Assembly: GCA_002224055.1 (NCBI GenBank)
Contig: AZLU01000109.1
Coordinates: 62,001 to 126,000, forward strand
Length of the DNA stretch: 64,000 bases
Direction of reading: 5' to 3'
From: Pezizomycotina sp. ARF18
Lineage: Eukaryota; Ascomycota
The translations under genes were made by a program, and so were the position numbers. Below, in pieces: positions 47,715 through 59,258 of the stretch (positions are counted from its first letter, which is position 1; each line of letters begins with the position of its first letter). The notes under the pieces were generated by a model. That model was not told the DNA's origin. It searched no databases and saw only the letters and a list, made by a program, of their open reading frames with translations.

Positions 47715-50516
47715 TCAAGCAAATTCCATTTCCTTAACATCCTGCCCGTATTTCTCCTTAAACCTCCGTGACGCGTCCGGCGCCGAGGGCATCGTCCAAG
47801 TAAACCTGACATTCCTCAGCTTCTTCTCCGTTAAAATCGCCTGGTTCATCTCAGCCAGCTCCTTCTCTCCGGAGCGTTAACGATGGTCGCACCCCGCGCC
47901 GCGACATCGTCGAAGTTATATTTCTGCGACACCGCCGCGACGCACCCGTACATCAGCGCAGGAACAAGCACAATCGCCGTCAATTCCTGCGAGGAAATCG
48001 GCGACGAGGTGTACACGACGTCCTCCTTTGTCAGCTTCACATCCTTCCCGAACTTCTTCGCCTGCTCCAGGAAGAAGCGGTGCGTGCACTGATTCTCTCC
48101 GAAGAGATCTCCAAAGTAGTAGTCGTAGAAAATAGCCGACGTGTCGTCAGGATCGGGTCTATAAGGCGTGAGCGAATCGACGTCGTACACTTTTAAATCG
48201 TCAAGTTGGCAATCCTCGAAAGGCTCCGGCTCGTACTCCTTGATCTTTTCCGACTCGTCGCATTATCTTTTACGTCCACGAAGGTCACCTCCTGCTTCAA
48301 TAAGCTGTCGTCCGCCCAGAACTCCACGTCCGGATCGGTACCAGCTTATTCAACCTGTTCTTGAATTTGCTCTCCATAATAACGATCTTTGGCTTCATCT
48401 CCTCCACCGCCCTCCGTACGATATCATCGTCGACCTCCGGATCGAGCGGACACCACGCCGCGCCGACCCTGTTGGTGGCGAACCACGTCAGTACGCTGAG
48501 CGGCGACGGCCTCATGAAAACCATCACTCGGTCTCCGGGCTTGACTTTAGCGTGGCGCGCCAGCGCGAACGCCATCCGCCGCGACTGCTCGTAGAAATCC
48601 GCAATATTCGTTTCCGTCCAGCCGCCGCACCGTAGCAGCGGCGTCGCGGCGGTGCCCCGATTCACGACCGAGCCGGCGAGTAAATGGTTCAGGGAGTTCC
48701 ACTCCCCGCCGGACGCGATTTTTAAGACAGGCTGCCCCGCCAGGTCGGCGATCGCACTCCTCGTCGTGTCGAACATCTTTACCGGCGCATGGCCTCCGAG
48801 GCTCGCCAAATCCCGCAACTTCGCAGGCGCCTTATCCTTCCCCTTATTTCCCGCCGTAACAGATCTCGTAGCCTTCCTCGTCGCCTCCCGCCATTCCTCC
48901 ACCCTACAGCTCCCTCCATGAACTCCAAAAACTTATCCCCGTAACACCGCAGTTCAACAGTCTCCAAACCAACCCTATTCTTCTCCTTCTGGTACTCCCA
49001 CCGTAACCTCCATACCTCATTCCAACCCTCAACAAATTTATCCAAGTCATCCATAACCTCCGAATCCACGCCCGTGGATACCAATCCTGCTGCCGGATCG
49101 CCTGCCGTAACCCGTCAACCTCCTTATGTCTCTCCACCGTTTTTACGGTCATATCCCTCAACTCCCGCGCGAATTTCTCCCTCTTCTTCGGATTATTCTG
49201 CACGTAAAAATCCATCTTAATCTGCCGCGTTAACATAGCTTCGAAGTCTACCCACGATTGTTTGATGTTCGCGCCGTAGGCTTGGTATACTTCGTCCAAC
49301 CTCTTCAATTGCGCTTTTTCGTACTGTTCCACGGCGTAGAGGATGTACTCCCGTTTCTCCTCGACTTCGAGCGCGTTGAACTTCTGCAACTCTCCGTCTG
49401 ACTGCGCCAATTTCCGTATCTCTGCCAACACGCGCTTGAAGAATCCCCGCTTCTGCTGAGTACCCGGATGTGCGCCAGCCTGATTTGTGAATCGTATACT
49501 CGGCCCGCTGCCGCCGCTCAGCGGCGAAGTACTGGTTTGATTCGCTATAAAGCTCCGATAAGCCTTCCGCGCCTCCTCGCCCGCCATGACTCCGACCGCA
49601 TCCTCCACTTCCCTCTTGAGTACCTCTTCCAATCCCAAGTTTTTCTGCGCGGTTTCCTCAACCCTCCTCTTCGTCCCCGCAACCGCACCCACCGACCTCC
49701 TCGCCATAATCCTTGCAAACTCCGCCGCTTTATTCTGCAAAGCAACCGTCTCAAACGTATCCACAACTTCACTGACCAACCCAATTCTATACGCCTCCTC
49801 GGCTTCAACCACCCTCCAGTAAACAACAACTCCTTCGCCCTCATCAATCCCACTATCTTCATCAACCTACCCGTCACCCCCGTAGCCATAGCGCCAATCT
49901 TCACTTCGGGGAACGAAAACTTCGCCGTCCTCGACGCGAGCACATAATCCGCCGCAAGCGCAAGCTCCGCACCACCACCAACAGCGTGACCTTGAACAGC
50001 CGCAATAACGAATTTATTACTAGTAGCCATCATCCTCGTGATATCCTGTAATTTCTCCAATGCATCGCTAACTCTCCTTATATTTCTCCCCATCAACCCC
50101 ACTCTCCGTCATCGTCTCCTTCATATCCTGCCCCGCGCAGAAGTTATCGCCCGTTCCGAGTAGTACCACCACCCTCACTTCTTTATCGTCGACCGCGGTC
50201 TTTATTTGCGAGTGGAGGAGCGAGAGATGGATGCATGATGGCGTTGAGGGAGCGCGGACGGTTTAGCGTTATGCTGTGGATTTGGGGCGCTAGGCGGTAG
50301 CTGTGGAGGGCGGTGTTGAAATTGATGGGACGTGGATCGGAGTCGATGTTAGAATCGCGGCTTTGAAGGAGCGGAGGAGTCTGAAGGATGTTGTAGGTAC
50401 GGTGTTGGAGCGGTGGTACTACTCGGGTGGGTCGAGCGTTGTAGGTCGTAGGCGGTGATAGATGGGAGATGTCGTAGGCGGACGCGCGCCCACGGGCGGA
50501 GGAGCGGAGATGCCAT
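47715..50516 (-). CDS. enoyl-CoA hydratase/isomerase fused to a truncated adenylate-forming (AMP-binding) domain
   Basis: ATG 50516 gives MASPLLRPWARVRLRHLP, Arg-rich and without acidic residues, like a mitochondrial presequence. The crotonase part follows: SITLNRPRSLNAI, VVLLGTGDNFCAGQDMKE, FVIAAVQGHAVGGGAELALA, FSFPEVKIGAMATGVTGRLM, AKELLFTGGW, EEAYRIGLVSEVVDTFET. Both catalytic-type Glu (GGGAEL, FPEV) are present. About 200 mostly helical residues (for example EKREYILYAVEQYEKAQLKR, DFYVQNNPKKREKFARELRD) link to an AMP-binding-like part: IADFYEQSRRMAFALARHA, KPGDRVMVFMRPSPLSVLTW, RVGAAWCPLDPEVDD, PDDTSAIFYDYYFGDLFGE, EDVVYTSSPISSQELTAIV, ending RRFKEKYGQDVKEMEFA. The T-S-G-T-T-G-x-P-K loop is absent and the C-terminal half of the fold is missing. 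About five frame changes are implied. Confidence 0.7.
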
Positions 50517-51546
50517 TGCTGCTGTTTCAATTGAGCATCTGAAGCCGCGTCGTGATGTTTGGTTGTTTACTGGAGAGGTGGGATGATTTGGAGGTTTTCG
50601 GTTTCGGTTGAAGTGGAATGAAATTTTGCGCCGCCAATCGAAAAAAAAAGAAAAAAAAGAAAAGCGTTACCGGACGGGAAAAAAAAAATCGGTAACGGTT
50701 TTTGAGTATATATAATTCTTGGTGAGGCAACAATTCCTTTCCAACCTCCTCAGTATTCCCAGTATTCCCACCACCAATGATTCGACCAATGTTTCTATAT
50801 TAGCTGATAGTCCGCGGATTTAATGGCCTTACGGATAAAGATATATTAGACCGCTATTGTGTAAGATTTGTGGTCGATCGTATACTTAGAAATTAATATT
50901 AAAAATTTAAATAATGGATTTAATTTAATGTAGAAGATTTTAGTTTAAAATAATAAATAGAATAAAAAAATAAAAATAAAATTATTTTTTTATTTATTTT
51001 ATTTATTTTATTTTATTTATTATTAATATTATATAAAGAAAACTTAATCTTAATAAATAAACTAGTAATAAAGAAGAGAAGACTTAGATGGTTCACCATT
51101 TGAGACCCCAGCAATTTCTCACTCCGATCGAAGATAGCGCGCTTACTTTATGTTTACGAAACTTACGGGATAGCTAATATTGTCAAAAGAAGACAGATAT
51201 CACCATCATGTCAATGGGGTTCCTACAGTGGCAGCCTGAAGACTGCTTTCCCTAATCTGTAATTTCGGTTCGTGAATTCTGTTACAAATTTACCTTCAAT
51301 GGTTTCCCAGAGAGCAATACTCTTGCTATTGAACTGTATCTATATTTGCTTTGATAATAATAATACATCGATCTAAAGAGAAGAATCGAACAGAAGAATA
51401 TAATGTCGAGTATGAAGCTAGTAATACTAGTGAGAACGAAGCGAAAGAGAGATAATCAGATCTTCCTATTCTTAAGAATTCTCGCGTAGTGTTTGAGAGT
51501 AGGCGAACCGACATTTTCAGGTTCTCCTTTTTCTTTGTAAATAAAT
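50517..51546. other. intergenic, very AT-rich tract
   Basis: No gene. From about 50880 to 51065 the sequence is almost pure A/T with TTTTA/TTTAT repeats (50980-51040). Two short A-runs near 50641-50690 lie just upstream of the crotonase gene. Confidence 0.6.
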
Positions 51547-52066
51547 TTAGGGCTGCGAAACCGACGCAATATTCAACTGGCAAAGAACCTTCGACCCTGT
51601 CCAACAACCGCTCCCAAAGGTCTCTTGGCAATCGATGCACAAACCCTTCCTACTTCTATCGCAGCCGCCTCCTCCGCTGCTCGCCCTCCGAAGCGCGGTC
51701 CAATCATCGGGGCAGGAACCGGAGCAGAAGGGCGCGGTGCCGAACCACCTCTGCGTGTACCTATAGAGCGGGAAGCTACAGCTGCACACGACACGGTACG
51801 GCGCTGCGGAGTTGTCTTGTTTCGCGCGGTTCGTGTTGAGGGACGACGCAAACGTGGTCACTAGAGCGGGCTTCGCGCCAGACGTAACCCTGCTTGCAGG
51901 TATCGGGCCGAAAGGGCCACCGCCGGCTGCCTGCGGGATGCGGCGGCGGCGTTGTCGTTTCGGGCTTGGTTCGAATATCGGGCGTTACGCAGACGTGTCG
52001 CCGGGGTAAGCCTCGCGCCAGACGTAGCCTACGGGAAAAGTGTTAGCAGTATGTCTTTATCAGTAA

Positions 52067-52107
<41 letters not shown>

Positions 52108-52231
52108 TCGAACAAAATTTATGCATACCTTGAACGCAAGTGTCTTGTCCGAAGTCACATGTGCCAGCCAGGGCGCCGATAGCGGTGGCGAGAACGCTGA
52201 GCGCCAGTGAAATGAAGCTCGATCGAACCAT
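51547..52231 (-). CDS. secreted protein with QGYVWREA repeats and Cys-rich end, two exons
   Basis: ATG 52231 opens MVRSSFISLALSVLATAIGA and LAGTCDFGQDTCVQG. A 100-nt intron (52029-52128, GTATGC donor, CCCGTAG acceptor) contains an A34 run. Exon 2 begins YVWREAYPGD and, in the next frame, VTPDIRTKARNDNAAAASRR. A second unit, about 130 bp on, reads CKQGYVWREARSSDHVCV and then TNRAKQDNSAAPYR. So the module C-x-QGYVWREA-x4-D-x-VCV-x-P-x-x-R-x5-DN occurs twice. The C-terminal part has many Cys (VVCSCSFPLYRY, FCSGSCPDDW, GGGGCDRSRK, GSGCWTGSKVLC). From memory such modules occur in bacterial and fungal exported proteins of unknown role. Three frame changes are implied. Confidence 0.6.
52070..52103. 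repeat. poly(A) run of 34 inside an intron
   Basis: In the sense direction of the host gene this is a T34 tract in the intron of the QGYVWREA gene. Confidence 0.85.
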
Positions 52232-52364
52232 TTTGTCAAATTTGAGAGATAAATATATCGGCTTTAATCGATCTGGAGACGAAAGAAAGGCGTCCGAGTC
52301 GACTGGAGGGAAAGATCTACTACTACACTATCTAAAGTGGAAACAGTGACGCTGATCGAGGCTC

Positions 52365-52372
52365 TTTATATA
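52365..52372 (-). promoter_or_regulatory. TATA box of the QGYVWREA gene
   Basis: Minus strand reads TATATAAA, about 135 nt before the ATG at 52231. Confidence 0.5.
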
Positions 52373-54199
52373 CCCTTCTCTTTCCTGGTATCCATGTTTT
52401 CGTTTATTTATTTTATCCTCATATAACGAAAACTGCCTCATGATCGTGAAACCAATCTCCTAAGGCTTCCTAGAGCGTCCAGTAGAATTTCCTCGTTCGG
52501 CTTTCTAATTTCCAAACAGGCGAAACCAAGACGCTCAGCCGCAGTACAAATGCAAATAGCGATGTTGGGTCACAGAGCAAGCGTTACAGATCCTCTTAGC
52601 TTCGCCTTTTTGGCACCAAGAACGAAATGTCTATTAGCTTGTGTAACAAGACGCTCGGATTGGCCAGCCATTGATATACTTGCTCAATCCGGCGGCGCGT
52701 GGCGTTGGAGCACTGCCACACAGGAGCAGGTTTTTAATTAGGCGAAGGATCACCGCGAACGAAAGGCGGAAAGAATTCACAGACGTGGATATTTCGAGTG
52801 GCCTGCCGACTGCTGGCTATTTTTGGATTAACGAAAATCCGTGTTTTTCCAGAAGACCACACTCCTTGTGACGAACATGTTTTCTCTTGCAATCGCCAAG
52901 CCAACCATAGTTTAAAAGAACAGCGGCAGGATTGGTCTTCTATGTGAAATGCGTGAGGACTTAATCGGAAGTCTCTGTCGAATGCGGAGGATATAAACGG
53001 CAGGAGCTCGGAGGTTGAAGCTCCATGCAGCTATCATAAGATATTTTGTGTTGGAGCAGTCTACATTCTGCATGGGCAACCTTTTGGCTATTGATCCTGT
53101 TGTATCGTATATATGGAATAATATTATAAATAAAAATGATATATATTTGTTTATAGGAATACTCCGTGAAGTGGGCTGTAAAATAAAAGTTCTACAGTTC
53201 CCTAGCGTTGCCAGCTTCTTCTACCCATGGCTTAACTCCAGGAAAAATAAAACAAAAAAAGAGACGAAGTTGAATTAATAGAGCCCAATCCATGCATAAA
53301 AATCAGCACGGCTAGGTATAATAACTTTGGACGAACTTGACTTTCGAGTAAAAGTTGGTTCCGGCCGTGAAGCGAGTAAGCCAGCCCTTTTCATATTCAA
53401 TTTTGAAGATAAATTTGGAGATCTACCAATAGGGAATCTTCTTGAATGGTAAGAATATGAGAGAAAGATGGAAGATAGAAAACTGAGAAATATAGAATAC
53501 TATTGGTAGAAGTCTGAGTTGCCAATTTGCAAAATATTGGAAAGTATCACACCAGAGTACCATTTAAGCAAATTGGCTAATTGGTACATCGAGGTAATTG
53601 GCTATGGCAAGGCTTGAATTTTCAGATAGCCCGATTATAGTCGTGTGCGGTTTATCGAGAGCATCGGTGTGAGAAAACTGTCGAAACGATAACGTGAAGC
53701 TCTGGGTCGATTTTCGCCTTCTCTGAACTTCATAGCTCCTGTCGGGATCTAATTTACTTTTTCTCCTGTGTCCCTACAAGTTTCCAATCCACTCCCGGTT
53801 TCCTCGTTCCAGGTCCTCAAGTTTAGAATGATACTACATAACAACTACAATTACGACATCAAGGAAGCCTCTTATCGAGGGTACATATTTCCACCAGGTA
53901 TCCTTCCATTCTGGAGCCTCACCCGCGCGAACAATAAAACTGTGCGCTTGTAGTTCTTTGAGAAGCATAACCCCTGCTGAGCGAGGCGACATCCGCACGA
54001 TGCATAGCAAAGACCATTCTAAATCTTCTACGGCTATAGGTTGGTCGACGGAGGCGGTCTCTTGTTGTTGCTGCATGGTGATCTTTGGAAAGCTGATGGA
54101 ATGCACATCCTTAGTAACGGCCTCCGGAGATGACATAGGTTGTACGACCCAGAGACCCAGAGAAAGATGAACGGTCCGGATGTAGAGGTAGCTTATGTA
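52373..54199. other. intergenic with diverged dispersed repeat
   Basis: No secure gene. 52795-53065 is a diverged copy of sequence found again at 60978-61320. A 100-residue frame at 53834-54136 (minus) lies just downstream of the Rossmann fragment and could belong to it, but shows no motif. Confidence 0.45.
52795..53065 (+). repeat. diverged dispersed repeat, copy A
   Basis: Begins with ggctatttttggattaac and ends near aacggcaggagctcgg; matches copy B at 60978-61320 in the same orientation over three blocks. Where the two differ, copy A often has A for G after T, as RIP would leave. Confidence 0.6.
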
Positions 54200-54600
54200 C
54201 TAATCTTGAGATTTCCATCCACTCCCTGGGATCTCTAGCACCCAATACCGCCAATCAACCACGCCCTCATAGGTACCCCCTCCTTTCCCAATATGATTGC
54301 GGCCGTCGTCACGGCCTTCGCGATCTTCTGTAAAAGGTGCTCTTTCCAAGGCCACACTTGATTTCCCGCCGTGTTTACTACGGCGTCGCAGTCGTTTTGC
54401 CGATCGCGAGCAGAGCGGCCTCAATCGAATCTGTCGCATCGCCAACAAAATTGTCACACCATTGACACAGATTAGTGTACGAGGGATTTCAGTTTGGGGA
54501 TGTTGCGTACGTACGTGACGACAGTGTGGCCGTGGGCCTGGAGGGAGGGGAGCGGCCGGAGGCCGAGATTCCCTGTGCAGCCGAGTAATAGAACCTTCAT
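54200..54600 (-). CDS. NAD(P)-binding Rossmann-fold protein (NmrA/SDR-like), short or fragmentary
   Basis: ATG 54600 gives MKVLLLGCTGNLGLRPLPSL followed by QAHGHTVVTYVRNIPKLKSL: a beta strand, G-x-x-G-N-x-G nucleotide loop, helix and a second strand ending V-T-Y-V-R-N, the start of an atypical short-chain dehydrogenase/NmrA-like fold. Downstream in other frames are DNFVGDATDSIEAALLAIGK, CDAVVNTAGNQVWP and AKAVTTAAIILGKEGVPMRA followed by LIGGIGVLEIPGSGWK. The V-N-T-A-G piece matches the N-(T/A)-A-G strand of the fold. The frame closes at 54200. A usual family member has 220-300 residues, so this is short; it may continue leftwards or be a fragment. Two or three frame changes are implied. Confidence 0.6.
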
Positions 54601-56698
54601 CCAGAGTGTGAACAACAGGATGGCTTCGATGTGTGTTCGTAGGCTTTAATCCCCTTAGCGGAATATGTATTTCGTGGGGAGATTTTATATGGCACGAGGT
54701 CTTGGCTCATGTCGCGAACATTGGTATTTCGATGGGGGGATCTCTGCCCGAGTTTGTTCCTCCCGGAATTTGAACGTGAACCCCGCTCCGGAGGCTAAAC
54801 GACCGGTACAGATGCGCCAAAAATAACAGCAATTTTACTTAGGCATCAAAGTTCGCTCGGACCGATTGTAGCATGTAGCTCAGGTAAACAAATCACACTT
54901 TTTGTATTGAGAGGAGCCAGTAAAGCTGAACTAGAAAATGTGAGCAGTTCTCCTAAAAATGAAGGCACCCTTCCAATTATTAAGTATCTGCGAGAGTCTT
55001 TCCTATGCTTGCCCAAACGTCTAGATTCTGTAAGGCTGGGCAAAGCAACAAATTAAAATGGTAGCTAATTTTTGCCGCCAAGTCGTTCGGGTCTGTCGTT
55101 AATCGAGGCTCCCCTGAGATTTTGATATTGTCAAAGGAAAGCAATTGGTGACGACTGACATCAAATTCATGTAGCAAAAATCCTATTGTGAGCTGCTATC
55201 ACAAGGCTGCGCGGCATTTTCTGTTCACCTGCATGACAACAAATGTGGCATGTATAATGGAGTTGAGCAGAGCCCAGATTGGGACCTGGGTCTGGGCTTC
55301 TATATATCGGCCAGCATGGTCTTAAATAGCACTAGTTCCTTGACACGACGATTCTTGGGATTGTAGGTTCTGGGAGGATCAATGCTAAAGCAGGAATGCA
55401 TGCGTGGAGACTTTGGGAGGATCTTCGTTTACGTGGGTGTTTCATTGGATATCCATTGGATGTCCAGCAAATTAAAAAAAACCGAATATGGCGTTTGTTT
55501 CGGATCGGGAAGATCAGCGTAAATATATCTCATAACTGCCATCAGATTCTCAGCCTTTATCTTGTTTCATCTCTCTGTTTTCTGCCAGATGGGTCATGTG
55601 CGTACTCACAACGGCATGTCAGCTGTTTAGGGTCAAGTATTTTCCCTATTTTGTAATACGATATTTATATATATTCGGATATAGTCAACACGGATCTTTC
55701 ATATATTCCCATTGCACGTTCAGATGTACAGTACTGAGCCTTTGAGGCACACAGCTCCCGAGAACCATATGGTAGCGAGCTTTAAGCTTTGGCCAGACCA
55801 GCGTATTGACCCCTCCGTTCCCTCACAGCTAAGTAAATAACTTATGAATTCGCGAATTATAGGGAGATAAGAGAGTTCAATTAATCTTTTGTTTAATGGA
55901 TTAATTTGGGAGGGTGCTATTTTTTTAGGCTATTAAACTTTTGTCCTATTTCTCTAATTTCAATCCCAAAGAGCGTTCGAGGTCGGTCAAGCCTTAGCCG
56001 AAAAGACGATTCCAAAAAAAATAAAAAAATAAAAAAAATAAAAAATCCAGTCATGCTGGGGGTATACGGCTATAGGGCTATCCACAGACGAACCAGATTT
56101 TCGGGCCGTGGGGATATGAGCTCCTTCGGTCCGGGGAGATCCAGGGATAAATAGATGACAAGAGTTAGTTAATCTCTACTAATCTTAATCATGTAGATGG
56201 AGGCTGAGGGACTCGCGCCTAACTCGGTTCTCGGAAGTCCAGCGGCACATCGTGCCAATTTAAGCGAAGTTTCGGGAATTTGCAACATCGGTGAATTTAG
56301 TGTGCGTGAGCATTAGCGCGCATGGACAACTTTAGAAAACGAAGAGAAAAGGTCCATTTCCATTCTGGAACGGTCGAAATAGCGGCGGGAGGGAGTTCTA
56401 TTTTTCGATCTTCATAACTTCTCACCGTTTTCGCCTTGATGGAAATGCGACAGCAGCACCTCTGAGATAACGAAATTGTGCGAAAAGAACCCTGATTCCG
56501 CTTTTCTTAAATAGGATCATTTCCTCCCCAGGAAGGGTCAATACAAAAGACATCCTCACATCATTTTCATCTATCAATCTATCTTACTAGACCTGATTCG
56601 ATTCTTAATACCTCACTTCATACTTAGAACTCGACATTACCCTACATAGATCCTTCCAAATATTTTAAATTTATAAAATCATTATACAAAAAATAATA
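54601..56698. other. long intergenic region, no gene seen
   Basis: About 2.1 kb. An A/T low-complexity run at 56009-56045. The last 200 bases before 56699 are a plausible leader (CATCATTTTCATCTATCAATC) with no TATA box. No other feature recognised. Confidence 0.45.
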
Positions 56699-57401
56699 AT
56701 GAAGGCCACTTTTGTCTCTGCTGCCGCTGTCCTCGCTGCGGGTGCCGTTGCAGTTCCAGCATCAACCAGCGGCTCCCCCTCCGGACCCATTCCACAAAAT
56801 ACGTGGTACAATGCAAGTTCGGATATTACCACCTGCCGGATCGCCGAAAATAAACGGGCGATATTTTTTTGTTGTTTATACTAACGAATCTAAAATCCAG
56901 CCAGGAGATGCTTGCCGGGCCGTCGGCGGCCTCATGACCTGCCTTCCTAATCAGGCGGACTTAAACGACAAAATTGCCCAGATCGCTGATAGGTCTTCTT
57001 TCGGTCTCGCTAACGGAGAGATCAACACTGGTGGGGTCACGGTTAGACCATGACAATCCAAGAGGCGAATAAATGGCAAAGCCTTGTATGTTTTACTTCT
57101 CCTCTCCGGCCTTATTTAAAGCGAGTATCATTGACGATTATTTTATTTAGTATTGCCGCAAAGGTCCAAACAATATCGGTGGCGCTAAGGTCTCCGCCTC
57201 TCATACGATGTCAATTCTCCGATTAGCTACCACCAGGTCTGGGAGGCGATGGAGTGCCTGTATGCCGGCGCCTGCATGGGGCTCTGGGCGCTTTCGATTT
57301 CTCTACGGTCACGATCTTTGAATGATCAAGCTCGAGAAGCGACCGCTAATGATACTAATTGCGATCCGTGCTATCCGGGAACCAGTCCTTACTGCTCTTA
57401 A
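56699..57401 (+). CDS. small secreted Cys-containing protein, two exons
   Basis: ATG 56699 gives MKATFVSAAAVLAAGAVAVP, a signal peptide, then STSGSPSGPIPQNTWYN and SSDITTCRIAENKRA. After a T7 run the frame changes and continues FVVYTNESKIQPGDACRAVG, GLMTCLPNQADLNDKIAQIA, DRSSFGLANGEINTGGVTVR, TIQEANKWQSL. An intron (donor GTATGT near 57083, acceptor TTTATTTAG near 57149) leads to YCRKGPNNIGGAKVSASHTM, then YHQVWEAMECLYAGACMGLW and a last piece, NDTNCDPCYPGTSPYCS, ending at 57399-57401. About ten Cys residues, length near 200 and a signal peptide suit an extracellular effector-like protein. I do not recognise the family. The T7 run is a likely homopolymer error. Confidence 0.6.
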
Positions 57402-57774
57402 ATCTAAATGACTATAGAGGTTGTTTGCTACACACATCAGACGTATCCTAAGCTGCAAGCAGAGATTTATGCCGGAAATGAGAAAATGCTGATTTGATTC
57501 ATTGATTTTTTTTTGTTTAGAGCACTCTAAAGCGTCGTTTAAATTTTGTTATAATTTGCTTCGAGTATCACATTTCCTAAAAGCATCATTTATACTAGAA
57601 TCCTTAATCTACCTAGAACCGTAATATAATACTCTTATATTAGAACCAATAAGATGTACGGTACCTGTCTTTAGACTATGGGGTATAGGCTGTCAGCGGT
57701 CGTGATGCAAAGTATCCCAAAACATTACTGTTGCACATCTCGCTCGTATGTACTTTCTACTTTATATAACCTGA

Positions 57775-57809
<35 letters not shown>

Positions 57810-59258
57810 AATTGCCCACGTCTATAAAAATGACGGTACTTCGACCTCGTAAAATACAGAATTTAGAAAGCATTGGTTGAATAAGATCAAAGGCTCGGTG
57901 ATCGTGAACACGCATGTATGGGTTGCTATGCCCTAGAAAGAAGACACAAAAATTTCGGAGCCTTGTCGGTAGCTGCGCCACCATTTCCATTAAGTAGAAA
58001 AGTAGAAAAATAGAGAGAACAGGACGAGACAATAGGAATGAAAGAAAGAAAAGAATAAGACAAAGTGAAGGTTTCATGACGATAAGCAGGAAAAAAAAAT
58101 GAAAGTTGAGATGGACAACTAAACATAAAACGCTCGATACCCAGAGCACATTGACGGACTGCGCGATACATAGTACGCACATGCGGATCGACCGATGCCT
58201 ACCACTAATAAAACTTCGAAATAAGAAAGAAAGGGAGGAGCGGGAAAGAAATAGCGCACCTTCTGTTTTGGGCGCTAACTTCTAGCTGACTCGCCATCAT
58301 GGCCGTTTGTGATTTTTTTTTACACTTTTGACAAATTGCCTCTTTGAACCGTTGGCATATGCCCCCGGATCCATCGCTATTACTATGCTTAAGGTCGAAC
58401 CGCGTGCAATTAACTTTCAACATTCAACTACAAGTGGTCTCTCAACTCTTTCTGCTAAGAATGTTCTGCTTTCACGTTGCCGGCCAAAGGGTGTCAAAAA
58501 GTAGGTTGCCATAAACGGAACTGGCGTTCTCCTAATATCTGGTTCAAAATTGAGGACAGTAGAAAACGGAAGCGATATGGGTCGGTACTCGAGGGATGCG
58601 AATGGTGCTGCCTGTGCCAGGTATACTGGATATTTGTCAAATTGTCTTTCTAATTTTGACCTTTGTTCTGATTTCTTTTCTTTCTTTTCTTTTTTAACTC
58701 TTACAAAAGATTCGTAACTAACGACACCATTTCCCAAGTAAACACTCCTCTAAGGAATCTTCTAGTATAGTCTTCCGCCTATTTTGTCTGGGATGTGTCA
58801 TTTAGCGCCGGCGTGTGGCGGTATTGTAATTCCGCGCAAATATATACGACAGCCTCGTGGTTAGAAAAAAAAGCCAAGGGATACAGAAATTAATACTACC
58901 AAAAGTATAACGCGGCACTCGTAGCATTCGAATTAATCCCTACGCATGATAAAGGCGCGGATGGAAACACCGTTATTTCCAGAGCCGAAACACTTTTAGT
59001 CAGCCTGACGAATGAAAAGGTGCGGTTGCAGAGTTTCCCGCGAGCCTTGCGAAGCTCGGGTGCACTGCCGTTTATTCTTCCTCCTCGTGGAGAGGAATCA
59101 GGTGTCGGATCAAAAGTCGAAAGCCTTGTTGTGAAATATCTATATAAAATATCAAGAACCGCAGTAAGACCCGCTAAGATCATACACTCACCTCGCAGGA
59201 AAACAATCTACTAACCCGAAAAAAATCAACAGTAATAACATTTACCACGAAATACCAT
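57402..59258. other. intergenic with T15/A22 inverted repeat
   Basis: About 1.9 kb without a gene. T15 directly followed by A22 at 57775-57811 could form a perfect hairpin. Purine-rich runs near 58015-58060 and a pyrimidine run near 58672-58696. Frames at 57757-58182 and 58417-58737 are low-complexity artefacts. Confidence 0.5.
57775..57811. repeat. T15-A22 perfect inverted homopolymer repeat
   Basis: T run 57775-57789 abuts A run 57790-57811. Confidence 0.85.

Noticed and set aside
54735-54815. tRNA-like stretch with GTTCAAATTC on the minus strand
   Set aside because: The flanking bases do not form a T-stem or acceptor stem, so no cloverleaf is possible.
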